A stretch of 64,000 nt of DNA from Desulfitibacter sp. BRH_c19 (GCA_001515945.1 LOER01000022.1:26047-90046), one strand, 5' to 3'. Positions 1 to 9,064 are shown, counted from the first letter of the stretch. Notes: a model not told the origin generated them from the letters alone. Translations and numbers: made by a program.

Positions 1-95
1 TTCCCGAAGGAATTAGCGGTTATAATAGGAAACTATTCCTAAATCAAAGTAGTGATAATATTCAAATATTTATTGATTTAGGAGGAATAATTTTA

Positions 96-1550
96 ATGCC
101 GGAAGCTAAAGAAATTAATCTTTGTACAAGACATAAAGAAGTAGAGTACTCTAACTTACTTGAAACATTTTTTGAAGAGAGTGTAGCCATGTACGCCATT
201 ATGGATAGAGATTTTAATTTCATTAAAGTTAATAATGCATATGCTGCAGCAGACAACCGGGGCCCATCTCAATTCCCAGGACGTAATCATTTTGATCTTT
301 ATCCATCGGATGCTGAATTAATCTTTAAAGAAGTTGTTAACACAAAAAAACCATACCAAGTCTATGCCAGGCCTTTTGTGTATCCGCATAACCCAGAACG
401 GGGAATAACATATTGGGACTGGACACTTGCACCAATCATAGATTCTAATGGAGAAGTTGATTTGCTTCTCTTTTCACTTTACAACGTTACGGAAAGTGTC
501 AAAGCTACTGAAGAACTCGAGCGGTTTTTTACACTTTCAATTGATATGCTTTCTATTATGGATTTTGAAGGTAAATTTCTAAAAGTTAACCCTGCTTTTG
601 AAAAAACCTTAGGGTATACAAGCGAAGAACTCATTACAATGGATTTATTTGATTTAACTCATCTTGAAGATAAAAAAAGAACTATCCATTCAATAGAAAA
701 TGCTATTACTTCCGCTGAACCCATAGTATACTTTGAAAATCGCCTATGTTGCAAAGATAAAACCTATAGATGGCTTGAATGGGATGGCTTTACAGATAAA
801 AACAAAAGAGTAATTTATGCCATAGCTCGTGATATAACTGAACGTAAAAAATTAGAGGATGAGATACAACGGCTAGAAAGTTTGAGCCTACTGGGTACTC
901 TGACTGCTGAAATTAATCATGAAATAAGAAATCCTATGGCGTCAGTCCGTGGCTTTCTGCAACTTTTATATAATAAAGAAGAATGCAAAAAGTACAAAGA
1001 ATACTTTGATCTGATGATTAGCGAACTTGATCGAGCTAATTCAATTATTACTGACTACTTATCACTTAGCAGAACCAGTACAGTAAAGTTAAGAAAGACT
1101 AACCTTAATGAAGTAATAAGAAAACTAGAACCTTTTCTTGAAGCGAATGCAATGAATAGTAGTAATACCTTAGTAATAAAATTTGGTGAAATACCAGATG
1201 TTTTGCTAGATGAGAAATTAATTAGGCAGCTAATTTTAAATCTTGTACGCAATGGTTTAGAAGCTATGGATAATAGTGGAATATTATTGGTATCTACTTT
1301 TTACGAAGGTGGAAGTGTTGTTTTGGCAGTCCAGGATCATGGTAGCGGTATTGAACAAGACATTTTAAAAAAAATAGGAACACCTTTTTTAACCACTAAG
1401 AATAACGGTACAGGTTTAGGGCTCTCTATTTGTTATAATATCGTTAAAAAACATAATGCTACAATTGACATTGATACAGGAGCGGAAGGAACTACTTTTT
1501 ATATCAGATTTCAGACGGAAAAAATTGAAGCAGCCTATTCCACCTACTAA
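96..1550 (+). CDS. PAS-PAS sensor histidine kinase
   Basis: This is a 484-residue sensor kinase without an obvious membrane segment, so probably cytoplasmic. Two PAS domains are visible (about residues 25-140 and 140-255), followed by a HisKA domain with the H-box EINHEIRNP (phospho-accepting His near residue 275) and a HATPase_c domain with N-box LILNLVRNGLEAM, G1 DHGSGI and G2 GTGLGLSI. The domain order and H-box resemble the sporulation kinases (KinA-E type) of endospore formers. No response regulator is adjacent, which fits an orphan kinase feeding a phosphorelay. The start is supported by TTAGGAGG about 10 bases upstream. The signal sensed is unknown. Confidence 0.9.
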   Translation: MPEAKEINLCTRHKEVEYSNLLETFFEESVAMYAIMDRDFNFIKVNNAYAAADNRGPSQFPGRNHFDLYPSDAELIFKEVVNTKKPYQVYARPFVYPHNPERGITYWDWTLAPIIDSNGEVDLLLFSLYNVTESVKATEELERFFTLSIDMLSIMDFEGKFLKVNPAFEKTLGYTSEELITMDLFDLTHLEDKKRTIHSIENAITSAEPIVYFENRLCCKDKTYRWLEWDGFTDKNKRVIYAIARDITERKKLEDEIQRLESLSLLGTLTAEINHEIRNPMASVRGFLQLLYNKEECKKYKEYFDLMISELDRANSIITDYLSLSRTSTVKLRKTNLNEVIRKLEPFLEANAMNSSNTLVIKFGEIPDVLLDEKLIRQLILNLVRNGLEAMDNSGILLVSTFYEGGSVVLAVQDHGSGIEQDILKKIGTPFLTTKNNGTGLGLSICYNIVKKHNATIDIDTGAEGTTFYIRFQTEKIEAAYSTY

Positions 1551-1574
1551 CGTCACCAAGGATTTAATTTATTC

Positions 1575-1642
1575 CAAAAGACGCTTAAACTAAAAGGTTT
1601 GGGCGTTTTCAAAGGCCATGTCTTAAACCAGGGCCTTTTATG
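1575..1642 (+). terminator. two tandem terminator-like hairpins
   Basis: An imperfect hairpin with a GACGCTTAAAC arm pairs with GTTTGGGCG followed by TTTT. It is followed by a second hairpin, AAAGGCC/GGGCCTTTT. Both lie directly after the kinase gene. Confidence 0.55.
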
Positions 1643-1695
1643 TGTTAGAATAGGTAATAAACTAAATCACCCTTGTTTAACAAAGGAGTCGCAAA

Positions 1696-2400
1696 ATGAA
1701 AATAAGGCATAATAAGTTTATTATTATCATTGCAATTATTATTGTTCTATTATTTGCATTTGACATAGTTTTCAAAGGTAAGGTTTATCAAATTTCATGT
1801 TATGTTATTAATGAGTTAAAATTTAAAGTTGAAGAAAAATTTGTGTCAGATTCCCTTGTTGAGGCAAAGCCTGTTGAAGAGCTGACAATACAGGACTTGA
1901 TCCTTCTAGGAGCCCGTGAGGAAGCAGAAAATAAAACACTTTATGATGCATCATATGCTGCAATGGCTTACCCTGAAGGTGATGTATCATCGGATATAGG
2001 TGCTTGTACTGATGTTGTCATAAGAGCTTTAAGAAATGCTGAGATTGATCTGCAGCAGTTAATACATGAGGACATGAAGGAAAATTTTGAATTGTACCCA
2101 CAAAGATGGGGACTCTCAGAACCTGACCCCAATATTGACCATCGACGTGTTCATAATCAGATAGTTTTTCTAGAAAGACATGGGGAATCATTATCTACTG
2201 AAGTGAGAGGAAACTTAGAAGAATGGAAATGGGGGGATATAGTTTACTGGAGTTTTCCTGATGGGAGTTTACATACAGGTATAGTAAGTGATCGAGCAAC
2301 CAGGGAAGGCATTCCTCTTGTTATTCACAATACGAGCGTTACTAAAGAAGAAAATTGTCTATTTAGATGGCAAATAATTGGCCATTATAGATTTCCTTAA
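1696..2400 (+). CDS. DUF1287 family secreted/membrane-anchored protein
   Basis: This is a 234-residue protein with an N-terminal hydrophobic anchor (residues 8-25) and an extracellular DUF1287 domain. Family hallmarks are visible: YPEGDVSSDIGACTDVVIRAL with a conserved Cys near residue 103, DHRRVHNQ, WGDIVYWSFPDG and HTGIVSD. DUF1287 proteins are distant NlpC/P60-like (papain-fold) proteins, so a cell-wall amidase or peptidase role is plausible but not shown. The SD sequence AAAGGAG precedes the ATG. Confidence 0.8.
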   Translation: MKIRHNKFIIIIAIIIVLLFAFDIVFKGKVYQISCYVINELKFKVEEKFVSDSLVEAKPVEELTIQDLILLGAREEAENKTLYDASYAAMAYPEGDVSSDIGACTDVVIRALRNAEIDLQQLIHEDMKENFELYPQRWGLSEPDPNIDHRRVHNQIVFLERHGESLSTEVRGNLEEWKWGDIVYWSFPDGSLHTGIVSDRATREGIPLVIHNTSVTKEENCLFRWQIIGHYRFP

Positions 2401-2460
2401 AGGGGAAACTGAATACTAGAAATATATAAAGCAAATACATTAAATTCTTGGAGGCAAGAA

Positions 2461-3636
2461 ATGAATAATAAAGAGGCTCTTTGGACAAAGGATTTTATCT
2501 TGATTTGTATACTTAATCTATTAGTTTTCACAAGTTTCTATTTTTTATTACCTACACTTCCAATCTTTGTAACTGATGTGTTAAATGGGAATGAGAGTCA
2601 AGTAGGATATATTATTGGAATACTAACTTTAGTGGCCGTTTTGGTACGACCTTTGTCAGGTTATCTTATAGATGCTATTGGAAGAAAACAAATATTTTTC
2701 CTGGCGTTAGTGGGTTATGTTATAAGTATTGCAGGATATACATTTGTAACTAGCTTGTTTTTGCTATTTTCCTTGCGGATATTCCATGGATTAGCTTGGG
2801 GATTTACTACCACGGCAGCTGGTACGATTGTTTCGGATATTATGCCACCCTCTAGAAGAGGAGAGGGGATGGGTTATTATGGATTGTCAAATACATTGGC
2901 AATGGCAGTAGGACCTGTTTTCGCTTTACTCATCGTAAACCAGGCTGGGTTTGATATGCTATTTTCTTCTGCCTTAATTTTTTCTATATTAGGTTTAATA
3001 TGTATGTTTGGTATTAAATATCCGGTAACTGCAAAGAAAACAACCAAATTCACGTTTACCTTTGAGAGTTTTTACGAACCAAAGGTATTATCCCTCTCGT
3101 TAATGCTGTTTTTTGTTACTTTTGGTTATGGGGGTATTGTATCTTTCATTACTATTTATGCGAAGGAACTAAATATTGATAACCCGGGAATTTTCTTTTT
3201 TGCATATGCTATTGCTTTACTTTTTGTGAGACCATATGCAGGAAGTTTGTTTGATAAAAAAGGTCCCAAAAAGATTATGGCAATAGGGTTTATAGCTATT
3301 ATCCTATCTTTTATTGTCTTGTTTTTAGCTAAGGATTTACTATTATATATTATCTCAGCTCTAATTCTGGGGATTGGTTTTGGAATTGTACATCCAACTG
3401 CAGTTGCTATGGCAATTAACAAAGTAGAGCCATTTAGAAGAGGAGCAGCAAATGCTACTGTATTTAGTGCTTTTGATTTGGGGATTGGGTTAGGTTCCAT
3501 ACTTCTAGGGTACTTATCAAGATTTGCTGGACTGTCAGTTATGTATTTAATTTGTGGATTAATAATTGTTATACCCTTATGGCTATTTTACAGTAAGGTA
3601 ATACCGGATTATTATTCAGAAAAAAATTTCCAATAA
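2461..3636 (+). CDS. Major facilitator superfamily (MFS) transporter
   Basis: This is a 391-residue protein with about 12 hydrophobic segments. The MFS loop 2-3 signature is present as RPLSGYLIDAIGRKQ, and its second-half counterpart as RPYAGSLFDKKGPKK. The length and symmetric halves fit a drug or metabolite efflux carrier of the DHA type. The substrate cannot be predicted. The SD sequence GGAGG lies 6 bases before the ATG. It is followed by a strong hairpin, so it is probably the last gene of its transcript. Confidence 0.85.
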   Translation: MNNKEALWTKDFILICILNLLVFTSFYFLLPTLPIFVTDVLNGNESQVGYIIGILTLVAVLVRPLSGYLIDAIGRKQIFFLALVGYVISIAGYTFVTSLFLLFSLRIFHGLAWGFTTTAAGTIVSDIMPPSRRGEGMGYYGLSNTLAMAVGPVFALLIVNQAGFDMLFSSALIFSILGLICMFGIKYPVTAKKTTKFTFTFESFYEPKVLSLSLMLFFVTFGYGGIVSFITIYAKELNIDNPGIFFFAYAIALLFVRPYAGSLFDKKGPKKIMAIGFIAIILSFIVLFLAKDLLLYIISALILGIGFGIVHPTAVAMAINKVEPFRRGAANATVFSAFDLGIGLGSILLGYLSRFAGLSVMYLICGLIIVIPLWLFYSKVIPDYYSEKNFQ

Positions 3637-3649
3637 TTCTATAACAGAT

Positions 3650-3684
3650 GAATAGTTCCTCTAATATAGAGGAACTATTATTTA
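3650..3684 (+). terminator. rho-independent terminator after MFS gene
   Basis: The perfect inverted repeat AATAGTTCCTCTA/TAGAGGAACTATT has a 3-base loop and is followed by ATTT. Confidence 0.75.
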
Positions 3685-3698
3685 TGAGGTGAGGTTTA

Positions 3699-3809
3699 AT
3701 GGAAAAAACAAGATTATCTTATAAATACTTATTCTGGTTTTTAGGATTAGTGGCAGTACTATATTTTACTGCTAGGTTTATCATACCCATTATATGGCAT
3801 TTAATTTAA
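3699..3809 (+). CDS. small single-span membrane protein (36 aa)
   Basis: This short reading frame begins MEKTRLSYKYLF. It has one hydrophobic helix (about residues 11-33) containing VLYFTARF, and ends with IIPIIWHLI. The ribosome-binding site GAGGTGAGG is strong and well spaced from the ATG, which is the main reason to believe the frame is translated. I do not recognise a family. Confidence 0.5.
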   Translation: MEKTRLSYKYLFWFLGLVAVLYFTARFIIPIIWHLI

Positions 3810-3898
3810 CGGTTTAATTGAAATTTATTTTCAAACACGTGGAAACTTGGTAGTCAGCAGGATATAATTAGAAGAAAGATGGTTAATGGGGTGATTGT

Positions 3899-4441
3899 GT
3901 GGATAATTTGAAAATTTATACTAAACAGGCTCAAGAGGCAATTGAAGGTTTGTTAGAAGTTGCTAGGTTAGAAGTAGAGGAAATAGTTGTAATAGGATGT
4001 AGTACTAGTGAAGTTGCTGGGAAAAGAATAGGCACTTCCTCTAGTTTAGAAATTGCACGAGCCATAATGGAAGGAATTTTTCCGGCAGTTCAAGGAAAGG
4101 GTATATTTATGGCGGTTCAGTGCTGCGAACACTTAAATAGAGCTTTAGTTGTGGAAAAGCAGTGTGCAAAAAAATATGCTTTAGAAGTAGTTTCTGCGAT
4201 ACCCCATGAAAAAGCTGGTGGTTCATTACCAACAGTAGCACTAGGTAAGTTTACTGATCCTGTTTTAGTGGAAACTATCTCTGGACATGCGGGTATGGAT
4301 ATTGGGGACACCTTTATAGGCATGCATTTAAAAATGGTTGCAGTTCCAGTTAGACTTGATATAAAAAGTATTGGTAGTGCTCACTTGACCGTAGCACGTA
4401 CAAGACCTAAATTTATAGGTGGAGAGAGAGCCTGTTATTAA
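3899..4441 (+). CDS. DUF436 / TIGR01440 family protein (YwlG-like)
   Basis: This is a 180-residue soluble protein matching the YwlG/TIGR01440 family. It has the characteristic GCSTSEVAGKRIGT near the N terminus, a central QCCEHLNRALV, and SGHAGMDIGDTFIGMH towards the C terminus. Family length is about 180 residues, so it is complete. Biochemical function is not established; the fold resembles nucleotide or phosphosugar binders. The GTG start follows GGGGTGATT. It lies upstream of the metal-uptake operon, but a 155-base gap suggests separate transcription. Confidence 0.8.
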   Translation: MDNLKIYTKQAQEAIEGLLEVARLEVEEIVVIGCSTSEVAGKRIGTSSSLEIARAIMEGIFPAVQGKGIFMAVQCCEHLNRALVVEKQCAKKYALEVVSAIPHEKAGGSLPTVALGKFTDPVLVETISGHAGMDIGDTFIGMHLKMVAVPVRLDIKSIGSAHLTVARTRPKFIGGERACY

Positions 4442-4534
4442 GTGACTTAATATAGTTTTAAGGAATACCTTCCATAAACCATGCATAAGTTTATGTTGAC
4501 ATGTCTTAATTAACAAGGTAAATTGTAGATATAG

Positions 4535-4566
4535 ATGCAACTGTGTTGCATTGCGTATGCATTGAC
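4535..4566 (+). promoter_or_regulatory. candidate Fur-family operator before the ECF metal transporter
   Basis: The perfect 7-base inverted repeat ATGCAAC/GTTGCAT with a 3-base centre (4535-4551) is followed by an overlapping TGCAT-N5-ATGCA dyad. It lies just upstream of the transporter operon whose last gene encodes a Fur-family protein. The symmetry is visible; assignment to that regulator is inference. Confidence 0.45.
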
Positions 4567-4596
4567 ATCAGGAACTAAATGAGTGGGGTGATTTTT

Positions 4597-5349
4597 TTGA
4601 GCCATATACATATCCCTGATGGTATTCTACCTACAGTCATATGGGTAACTAGCTATTTAATTACTTTAGTAATTATATTTGTATTATGCAAAAAAATGGA
4701 TGGGGAAGATGTCAGAAGAAAAGTACCTATTGCTGGAGTAATGGCAGCAATTATGTTGATAGCCATGTCCATCCCATTAGGGTTTATACCTCTTCATTTT
4801 AGTTTGGCAGTTTTATGCGGAATACTTATTGGACCGGGTTTAGGTTTTATTGTAGTTTTTGTTATTAGCATGATGCTTGCTTTTTTTGGACATGGAGGCA
4901 TTACAGTAGTGGGGCTGAATACTCTTATCATAGGTTCTGAGGTTTTAATAGGTGCTTATATGTTTAGGGTGCTACTAAAACACCAAAGAATAGTACCGAG
5001 GGTTGTTTTGGCTACAGTAATAGCACTTTTAGTTTCAGTATCTTTGATGGTGGCTGTGGTTGGCACTACTATAGGAGTGGCTGAAGCTTTACCTGCCAAC
5101 CAGTCTAACCATGATCATCAAGACGAAGTTGGAGATGACAAATATTATTATCACGAAGATCAAGAAGTGATAAATTATACATTAGATGAAGCCGTTGACG
5201 GCCAGAAATATATAAATTTTACTGGTTGGAGTGCGGTATTAACAATTTTATTACTAGGTATCTTTTTAGAGACATTTGTTACTACACTAGTAGTGAAATA
5301 CTTTGTTAAGGTTAGACCTGATTTGCTCCAAACTAAAACAAATACTTAA
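4597..5349 (+). CDS. cbiM: ECF transporter substrate-binding subunit, CbiM/NikM-like
   Basis: This is an integral membrane S-component for transition-metal uptake. The N terminus SHIHIPDGILP matches the CbiM/NikM metal-binding N terminus. About seven hydrophobic segments follow, and a His/Asp-rich loop (residues about 170-190, with NHDHQDE and YYYHEDQ) precedes the last helix. The TTG at 4597 is preferred over an upstream ATG because GGGGTGA lies 7 bases before it and the family's metal-binding His must be near the N terminus. The genes for CbiQ, CbiO and a Fur-type regulator follow. Co(2+) would suit nearby corrinoid enzymes, but Ni or Zn cannot be excluded. Confidence 0.8.
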   Translation: MSHIHIPDGILPTVIWVTSYLITLVIIFVLCKKMDGEDVRRKVPIAGVMAAIMLIAMSIPLGFIPLHFSLAVLCGILIGPGLGFIVVFVISMMLAFFGHGGITVVGLNTLIIGSEVLIGAYMFRVLLKHQRIVPRVVLATVIALLVSVSLMVAVVGTTIGVAEALPANQSNHDHQDEVGDDKYYYHEDQEVINYTLDEAVDGQKYINFTGWSAVLTILLLGIFLETFVTTLVVKYFVKVRPDLLQTKTNT

Positions 5350-5398
5350 ATTAATCAGAACTAATTTATGGAAACAGTACCAAAGAGAGGTATGAAAA

Positions 5399-6115
5399 AT
5401 GCATATATCAGAAATGGATCATATTGCTAATAATGGTCATAGCTTTTTTCATAGAGCAGGGGTTTTAGCCAAAATGTTTTTCACCCTGATTATGTTGACT
5501 GCCATAATCATTGCAAATACAATCAATACATTAGCTTTGCTTATTATAATTCTAATGGGAATGTTCTTAGTAACTAGAGTACCTTTACTAAAGGTGGGAC
5601 ATTTAGCAGTTTATCCTGCTTTTTTTAGTGTTCTTTTTGCCATAATAAAGTTCCAGGAATCTCTTACAAGTGGATTAATTGTTGTACTTAAGGCACTAGG
5701 CGCTGCTTTGACCATGATATTTTTAATCAGCACAACTTCCTATGTTGAAATTTTTGCCGTTTTGTCTCTCGTTTTGCCAAGGCTTTTAGTGGATATTTTC
5801 TTTTTTACCTACAGAGCAATTTTTATTTTACTTGATAAGGCTCAAAATTTGTTTACAAGTATTAAACTAAGGGGAGGATATCGTCCTTTCAGTATGATTA
5901 TGAATATTAAAAATTTACCAAAATTGATTGGTACCCTTTTAATTCATTCCTTTGAGATGGGAGAACGAATGCATAAAATATATTCGCTAAGAGGCTATAA
6001 TGGTCACATATATGTTCAGTTTAAATGGTGGCCTCTAAATAGTAGTGATATAATAATTTTTACTATATCAATTGGGATTTTGATAGGGACGGTGATTAGA
6101 TGGAATCCCTGGTAA
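5399..6115 (+). CDS. cbiQ: ECF transporter transmembrane subunit, CbiQ family
   Basis: This is a 238-residue T-component that couples the substrate-binding subunit to the ATPase. Hydrophobic segments fill the N-terminal half. The coupling helix region contains the family ARG-type motifs as SIKLRGGYRPF and YSLRGYNGH. An early His/Glu-rich stretch precedes the first helix, as in CbiQ. The 3' end overlaps the ATPase gene by 16 bases, indicating translational coupling. Confidence 0.85.
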   Translation: MHISEMDHIANNGHSFFHRAGVLAKMFFTLIMLTAIIIANTINTLALLIIILMGMFLVTRVPLLKVGHLAVYPAFFSVLFAIIKFQESLTSGLIVVLKALGAALTMIFLISTTSYVEIFAVLSLVLPRLLVDIFFFTYRAIFILLDKAQNLFTSIKLRGGYRPFSMIMNIKNLPKLIGTLLIHSFEMGERMHKIYSLRGYNGHIYVQFKWWPLNSSDIIIFTISIGILIGTVIRWNPW

Positions 6116-6963
6116 AGGTCCGGTGTTTAAAACATGTTTACCCTGACAAGACGGAGGTAAGCCTAAGTGGTTTGGATTTTCTAGTTAATGAGGGTGAAAG
6201 GGTTGTTGTGCTTGGGTCAAATGGAGCTGGAAAGACAACTCTTTTGTCACATATTCTTGGACTACTGGCACCTACGGAAGGATCTGTAGAGGTAATGGGC
6301 TTACGGCCAGATAATAACTTTAATACTATACGTAAAAGCATTGGTGTTGTTTTTCAAAACGTTGATGAGCAGATAATAGGACCTACTGTATTTGATGACA
6401 TTGCTTTTACTATGCGTAATGAAAGACTGCCCAATACAGAAGTAGAGCAAAAGGTAAATCAGATAGCTAAGGAATTAAAAATTGAACACTTGTTAAATAA
6501 AATTCCCCATTATCTTAGTGGTGGACAGAAAAAAAAGGTTGCCATGGCGGGAGCAATTGTTATGATGCCTAAAATTTTGGTTATGGACGAGCCTTTTGAT
6601 TCCTTAGACGCAAAATCAAAGTGGGAAATGATATATCTCCTAAATAAGCTAAATTCCGAATATGGTATCACCTTAATTATAACTACTCACAATATGGATT
6701 TAGTGCCTTACATTGCAGATACTATTTATTTAATTGATGAGGGTAAAATTAAATCTAAAGGAAGTCCAAGGAAAATACTTAATGATATTGAAATGATTAA
6801 AAAAGCAAACTTAGAACCTCCTATCCTCGTAGAGCTCTTTTCAAGGTTGAAGGAGAAAGGTTTTAGTGTTAATATCCCCATTGATTTAGAGGAAGCTGAG
6901 AAAGAATTGGTTATTATATTACAACAAAATGAACAACAAGAAGGTGAGATGATTGAACAATAA
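6100..6963 (+). CDS. cbiO: ECF transporter ATPase, CbiO family
   Basis: This is a 287-residue ABC ATPase. Walker A is GSNGAGKTTL, the Q-loop lies in FQNVDEQIIGPTVFDD (typical ECF ATPase), the signature is LSGGQKKKVAMAGA, Walker B is ILVMDEPFDSLD, and the switch His is in TTHNMD. The C-terminal extension is typical of CbiO/EcfA. It overlaps the upstream T-component and, by 11 bases, the downstream regulator gene. Confidence 0.9.
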   Translation: MESLVKVRCLKHVYPDKTEVSLSGLDFLVNEGERVVVLGSNGAGKTTLLSHILGLLAPTEGSVEVMGLRPDNNFNTIRKSIGVVFQNVDEQIIGPTVFDDIAFTMRNERLPNTEVEQKVNQIAKELKIEHLLNKIPHYLSGGQKKKVAMAGAIVMMPKILVMDEPFDSLDAKSKWEMIYLLNKLNSEYGITLIITTHNMDLVPYIADTIYLIDEGKIKSKGSPRKILNDIEMIKKANLEPPILVELFSRLKEKGFSVNIPIDLEEAEKELVIILQQNEQQEGEMIEQ

Positions 6964-7369
6964 TACTGCCATAAAAATACTTGACGGAGTAGGGTTAAAG
7001 AAAACTCCCGGTAGAATTGCTCTTATGGATATTTTACTAGAGGCAAAAAATCCCATGACGCAACAGGAGATAATGAAAAAGCTATCAAAGGTTAAATTGA
7101 ACTATGTTAGTATTTATAGATCTTTAGAAACATTTGTGCAGGTGGGTATTATTCATAGGGTTGAGAGTGGGGACAGAATATGGCGATTTGCATTAGGTAG
7201 TGAAAAGAAACAAGGTCATGATCATCCTCATTTTACTTGTAGAGAATGTGGAATAACTGAGTGCCTTGATGGTATTGGGATACCTATTACAATACCCCTA
7301 AGAAAAGGATATACTGTAGAAAGGAAAGAGCTATACTTAAAGGGGCTTTGTCCAAAATGCTCGGGATAG
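6953..7369 (+). CDS. Fur-family metal-responsive repressor
   Basis: This is a 138-residue protein with an N-terminal winged helix (LKKTPGRIALMDILLEAK...NYVSIYRSLETF) and a C-terminal dimerisation domain. That domain has a His-rich sensor stretch GHDHPHFTC and two CxxC pairs (CREC and CPKC) forming the structural zinc site. The cysteine pattern fits Zur, Fur or Nur. Overlap with the ATPase gene makes it likely that it regulates this metal importer, perhaps through the dyad at 4535. The TTG start is assumed from GGTGAG upstream. The metal it senses would decide the transporter's substrate. Confidence 0.8.
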   Translation: MNNNTAIKILDGVGLKKTPGRIALMDILLEAKNPMTQQEIMKKLSKVKLNYVSIYRSLETFVQVGIIHRVESGDRIWRFALGSEKKQGHDHPHFTCRECGITECLDGIGIPITIPLRKGYTVERKELYLKGLCPKCSG

Positions 7370-7488
7370 ATTTAAGTGTTTTACACATAATTATAAAACC
7401 TTTGAAGGAGATCTAGGACATTTATAGAAGACTTTTAAAATACTTTGAATATTGGTAAATTAGGCAGAGTCTCAGGGGGAATTTGCAT

Positions 7489-8910
7489 ATGACAAATAAT
7501 CATAAGAAAGATCCTGCTAAGCTTGATTTTAATACCCTAAAAAAAATTCTTGATAATTCTCATGATGAAATATACGTTACGGATGCTGATGGTACAGTAA
7601 TATATGTAAATAAGGCAAGCGAAAAGCATTATGGTCTAAAACCGCATGAGGTAATTGGAAAGAGTTCCAAGGAACTTACTGAGAACAACTATTGGAGTCC
7701 ACGAATAAGCCCTATTGTATTTAAAAAGAATCAGAGTATTACCCTTGAGCAAAAGACATGTCTTGGCAAAACATTATTAACTACTGCAACACCTTTATTC
7801 GATAAGAGTGGCAATATTGAACTTATAATTGAAAATTCGAGAGATACTACCGAGGCAGAAGGAATAAAACATGAGTTAGAAATGAGTAAGCAACTTCTTA
7901 AGAGATATAAAACAGAGGTTGAAGAATTACGAAAGAAGGAAATTGATACACCTGGTTTTGTATGTCATAGTAAAAAAATGAAAAATATTTTGGAATTGAC
8001 TAATAGAATTGCGAGTATAAACTCAACTGTATTGCTGCTTGGGGAGTCAGGTACCGGCAAGGGAGTTCTTGCTAAGTATATTCATAGAAAAAGTAATCAA
8101 AGAAAAGGACCTTTTATTGCAATAAATTGTGCTGCAATTCCATCAGAATTGATGGAAGCAGAACTTTTTGGTTACTCAGGGGGGTCTTTTACAGGAGCCC
8201 ATGAGAAAGGAAAGATTGGTTTAATTGAGCTTGCTAATGGAGGCACGCTATTTTTAGATGAGATTGCAGAAATACCTCTAAGATTACAGGCCAAACTACT
8301 CCAGGCTTTACAGGAAAAACAGTACTTTCAAGTAGGAGGTCGGGAAGAAAAGCGTGTTAATTGCAGAATTATTGCCGCAACTAACAGCAACCTCCAACAA
8401 ATGGTAAACAAAGGCGAATTCAGGGAAGACTTATTCTATAGAATAAATGTGTTTGAAGTGGATATTCCTCCACTTCGGGAAAGAGTAGATGATATTGTAC
8501 CTCTTGTAAAGTTCTTTCTGAATAAATTTTGTGAAAAATACGATATCTCACATCAATTTTCTCAGGAGGTATTAGATGTCTTTCTGCTATATTCCTGGCC
8601 TGGAAACGTTAGAGAGTTAGAAAATACAATAGAAAGATTGGTTGTCATGGTTCAGGAACAAGTAATAAATGTATGCCATCTTCCAAAGACCTTTCAATAT
8701 GATTCTAAATCAGAATCTTTAATTACATTTACGAGTAATCACATGCCTTTAGATGATGCAATTTCAGAACTTGAAAAGAAGCTTGTTGAGACTGCCTATA
8801 AAGAATTGGGTAGTTCTTATGCAGTTGCAAAGGTTTTAAAAACCAGTCAAAGTAAAGCAAATAGGTTAATAAGGAAATATTGTGTGAAGGATCAAACAAA
8901 AAATGCCTAA
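7489..8910 (+). CDS. sigma-54-dependent transcriptional activator (PAS-AAA+-Fis)
   Basis: This is an enhancer-binding protein with an N-terminal PAS sensor (about residues 15-125, containing VTDADGTVIYVNKA), a short coiled linker, a central AAA+ domain and a C-terminal Fis-type helix-turn-helix (SSYAVAKVLKTSQSKANRLI). Walker A is GESGTGKG, the sigma-54 contact loop is GSFTGA (usual GAFTGA), Walker B is GGTLFLDEIAE, and the arginine-finger region is LPPLRERVDD-like. ATG at 7489 is chosen because AGGGGG lies 9 bases before it; an in-frame TTG at 7483 is too close. Five sigma-54 promoters follow within 9 kb, so it is the obvious candidate regulator of the methylamine/ethanolamine genes. Confidence 0.92.
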   Translation: MTNNHKKDPAKLDFNTLKKILDNSHDEIYVTDADGTVIYVNKASEKHYGLKPHEVIGKSSKELTENNYWSPRISPIVFKKNQSITLEQKTCLGKTLLTTATPLFDKSGNIELIIENSRDTTEAEGIKHELEMSKQLLKRYKTEVEELRKKEIDTPGFVCHSKKMKNILELTNRIASINSTVLLLGESGTGKGVLAKYIHRKSNQRKGPFIAINCAAIPSELMEAELFGYSGGSFTGAHEKGKIGLIELANGGTLFLDEIAEIPLRLQAKLLQALQEKQYFQVGGREEKRVNCRIIAATNSNLQQMVNKGEFREDLFYRINVFEVDIPPLRERVDDIVPLVKFFLNKFCEKYDISHQFSQEVLDVFLLYSWPGNVRELENTIERLVVMVQEQVINVCHLPKTFQYDSKSESLITFTSNHMPLDDAISELEKKLVETAYKELGSSYAVAKVLKTSQSKANRLIRKYCVKDQTKNA

Positions 8911-8925
8911 ATCATTTTTGACTTA
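8908..8925 (+). promoter_or_regulatory. candidate activator site (AGTCA-N4-TGACT dyad) for mttB
   Basis: AATCA-TTTT-TGACTTA lies 111 bases upstream of the mttB -24/-12 promoter, overlapping the activator gene's stop codon. One arm has a single mismatch to the other three sites (12069, 14596, 17344). The position suits an enhancer; function is inferred. Confidence 0.45.
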
Positions 8926-9000
8926 ACCTACTAAATTATTTATAGAAAGATATATCGTTTTGTTCAAAAAATAAATCTTGGGGTTACTGTAAATAGGCAT

Positions 9001-9027
9001 GTCCGGTCATTGTACCGGACTTTTTAT
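9001..9027 (+). terminator. rho-independent terminator after the activator gene
   Basis: The inverted repeat GTCCGGT/ACCGGAC has a 6-base loop and is followed by TTTTT. It separates the activator gene from the mttB promoter. Confidence 0.8.
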
Positions 9028-9033
9028 ATTTTA

Positions 9034-9049
9034 TGGCATAAGAATTGCA
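9034..9049 (+). promoter_or_regulatory. sigma-54 promoter of mttB
   Basis: TGGCATAAGAATTGCA matches the -24/-12 consensus TGGCAC-N5-TTGCA, with GG at 9035-9036 and GC at 9047-9048 separated by exactly 10 bases. It lies about 110 bases upstream of mttB. Confidence 0.85.
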
Positions 9050-9064
9050 AATTAAGAGTTGTAA

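Noticed and set aside
4441..4596. A cobalamin riboswitch before cbiM.
   Set aside because: No B12-box-like core was found in the 155-base leader; only short palindromes are present.
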